A stretch of 64,000 nucleotides of DNA from Ginsengibacter hankyongi (lineage in GTDB: Bacteria > Bacteroidota > Bacteroidia > Chitinophagales > Chitinophagaceae). The translations under genes and the position numbers were made by a program. Position 1 is the stretch's first letter; the number at the start of each line of letters is the position of its first letter. The stretch spans positions 2,163,351-2,227,350 of the forward strand of contig NZ_VYQF01000001.1 in NCBI RefSeq assembly GCF_008710285.1, given 5' to 3'. Shown here one piece after another: positions 63,341 through 64,000 of this stretch. Below the pieces are notes generated by a model that was not told where the DNA came from, searched no databases, and worked only from the letters and a program-made list of their open reading frames with translations.

Positions 63341-64000
63341 ATAAAAAGCTGTTACACCTGTGGCAGCTTTTCTGTTATTAAATGGGGAGTTAGAGATGGT
63401 AAGCAGCGGTATAGATGTAAAGATTGCAGCCAGTTATTTTTTTGGAGGAATGAGCATAAGAAAACAGACAATCGTTTTGTTTGGTTTGAGAAGTGGATAA
63501 TGGACAGAAGGGTTTACCGTACACTAGCCAGTGAGATGGACAAGAGCAACAGGAGCATCAGCCGCCTGTTCAAAAAATTTCTTGAACAGGCACCCCAAAT
63601 ACCAATCAAAAGTAAAACACAGGTTCATTTGCTCATTGATGGCACTTACCTTCCTAATGGCTTGTGTTTGATTTTGTATTATGATCATGATATACGCTAT
63701 GTGCAGTTATATAGGACCTCTAGTCAGGAAAAATTCAGAGAAATCTACCAGGACTTAAAAGCACTTAAAGCATTGGGTATTGAAGTATATAGTGTAACCT
63801 GCGATGGGCATAAATCTATTTTAAAAGCAGTTGCAAAAGTATATCCCAATGCAGTCATTCAACGATGTGTTGTTCATGTGAAACGCCAGTGCAGGGCTTA
63901 TCTGAGCAGCAAGCCCAAATTACAGGCAAGTAAAGAATTGCTTTTTATTTCTAATCAGATTACTGGTATAAAAACACAAGAACAATGTTCTTTCTGGTTA
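63341..64000 (+). mobile_element. Insertion-sequence transposase, 3' end cut by the window edge
   Basis: 220 codons, open to the right edge. An N-terminal zinc-ribbon CYTCGS...YRCKDCSQLFF is followed by a DDE-type core: HLLIDGTYLPNG (first Asp) and YSVTCDGHKS (second Asp), then QRCVVHVKRQCRAYLSSKP, resembling the IS256-related, Zn-binding variant of the transposase. No ATG opens the frame right after the upstream stop, so the start codon is uncertain (ATA, or a later ATT/ATG). A 14-bp stretch at 63273-63286 is repeated at 50013-50026 and may mark the IS end. Confidence 0.85.

Noticed and set aside
63344..63372. AAAAGCTG/CAGCTTTT hairpin with a following T stretch, looking like a terminator for tex
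   Set aside because: It falls inside the transposase frame, at the zinc-ribbon codons, so it is more likely coding sequence, although IS ends can carry such hairpins.
1..64000. CRISPR arrays, prophage, rRNA operon, integrase/attachment sites
   Set aside because: No regularly spaced repeats, phage genes, rRNA-like sequence or integrase was seen. The only mobile gene is the transposase at the right edge.

Overview
The window comes from an AT-rich Bacteroidetes chromosome, most likely family Chitinophagaceae. The evidence is the set of Bacteroidetes-type proteins (DUF3098, DUF3108, DUF4399, tandem rhodanese, MacB/FtsX-type ABC permease), SPII lipoproteins starting near MKK, start codons without Shine-Dalgarno sequences, and promoters of the Bacteroidetes form TTG/TTTG-N19-21-TAnnTTTG. 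No CRISPR array, rRNA or prophage was seen. One tRNA-Arg(CCU) is present.

Layout. 1-13.4 kb is mostly housekeeping: leuS (cut by the left edge), ftsX, a DUF3098 protein, uppP, an MFS carrier, a metallo-hydrolase, envelope proteins, ruvC, a HIT protein, greA, a 2-hydroxyacid dehydrogenase, ridA, a degenerate hydroxyacyl-CoA-dehydrogenase-like protein and tsaB. 13.5-23.4 kb holds an ArsR regulator, an apparently non-catalytic tandem rhodanese, small secreted proteins, and redox enzymes (old yellow enzyme, DsrE protein, zinc alcohol dehydrogenase, superoxide dismutase, aldehyde dehydrogenase, glutathione peroxidase) with tadA among them. 23.8-35.8 kb is a stress and DNA-repair island: Ku with a LigD split at a poly-A run, YtxH, holin-like, DUF892, CsbD, Lmo0937 and BrkB proteins, a CHASE3 histidine kinase and a sigma-54 response regulator. 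35.8-43 kb carries a fatty acyl-CoA ligase, a TPR protein, DUF1015-serC, a zinc phospholipase C-like protein and a DUF502 protein. 43-50 kb is a TetR-controlled RND efflux operon (TolC, adaptor, pump). 50-58.3 kb is accessory: secreted and TPR-like proteins, a C45-type acyltransferase/hydrolase, a frameshifted gene, a His/Asp-rich lipoprotein and a large ABC permease. 58.5-60.9 kb has three copies of a repeated non-coding unit interleaved with two small genes. tex follows, and an insertion-sequence transposase runs off the right edge.

The most interesting signal is the repeat family at 58.5-60.9 kb. Each copy has a conserved promoter with exactly 20 bp between its two boxes, a 5' segment that can form either a local hairpin or a 14-bp long-range helix followed by a T-rich tract, 7-8 ATCC motifs, and a terminal intrinsic terminator. 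In the third copy the terminator has a different sequence but the same shape. This looks like a tandem family of structured small RNAs of about 240-255 nt. A second candidate RNA lies on the minus strand at about 51.17-51.33 kb, defined by an orphan promoter and an orphan terminator. Other notable signals are an A10G slippery run that would join two LigD halves by -1 frameshifting, nested inverted repeats over the DUF1015 promoter, a probably leaderless TetR gene, and 21-bp-spaced direct repeats upstream of the ABC permease.

All family names are by recognition of motifs and overall sequence, since no search could be run.
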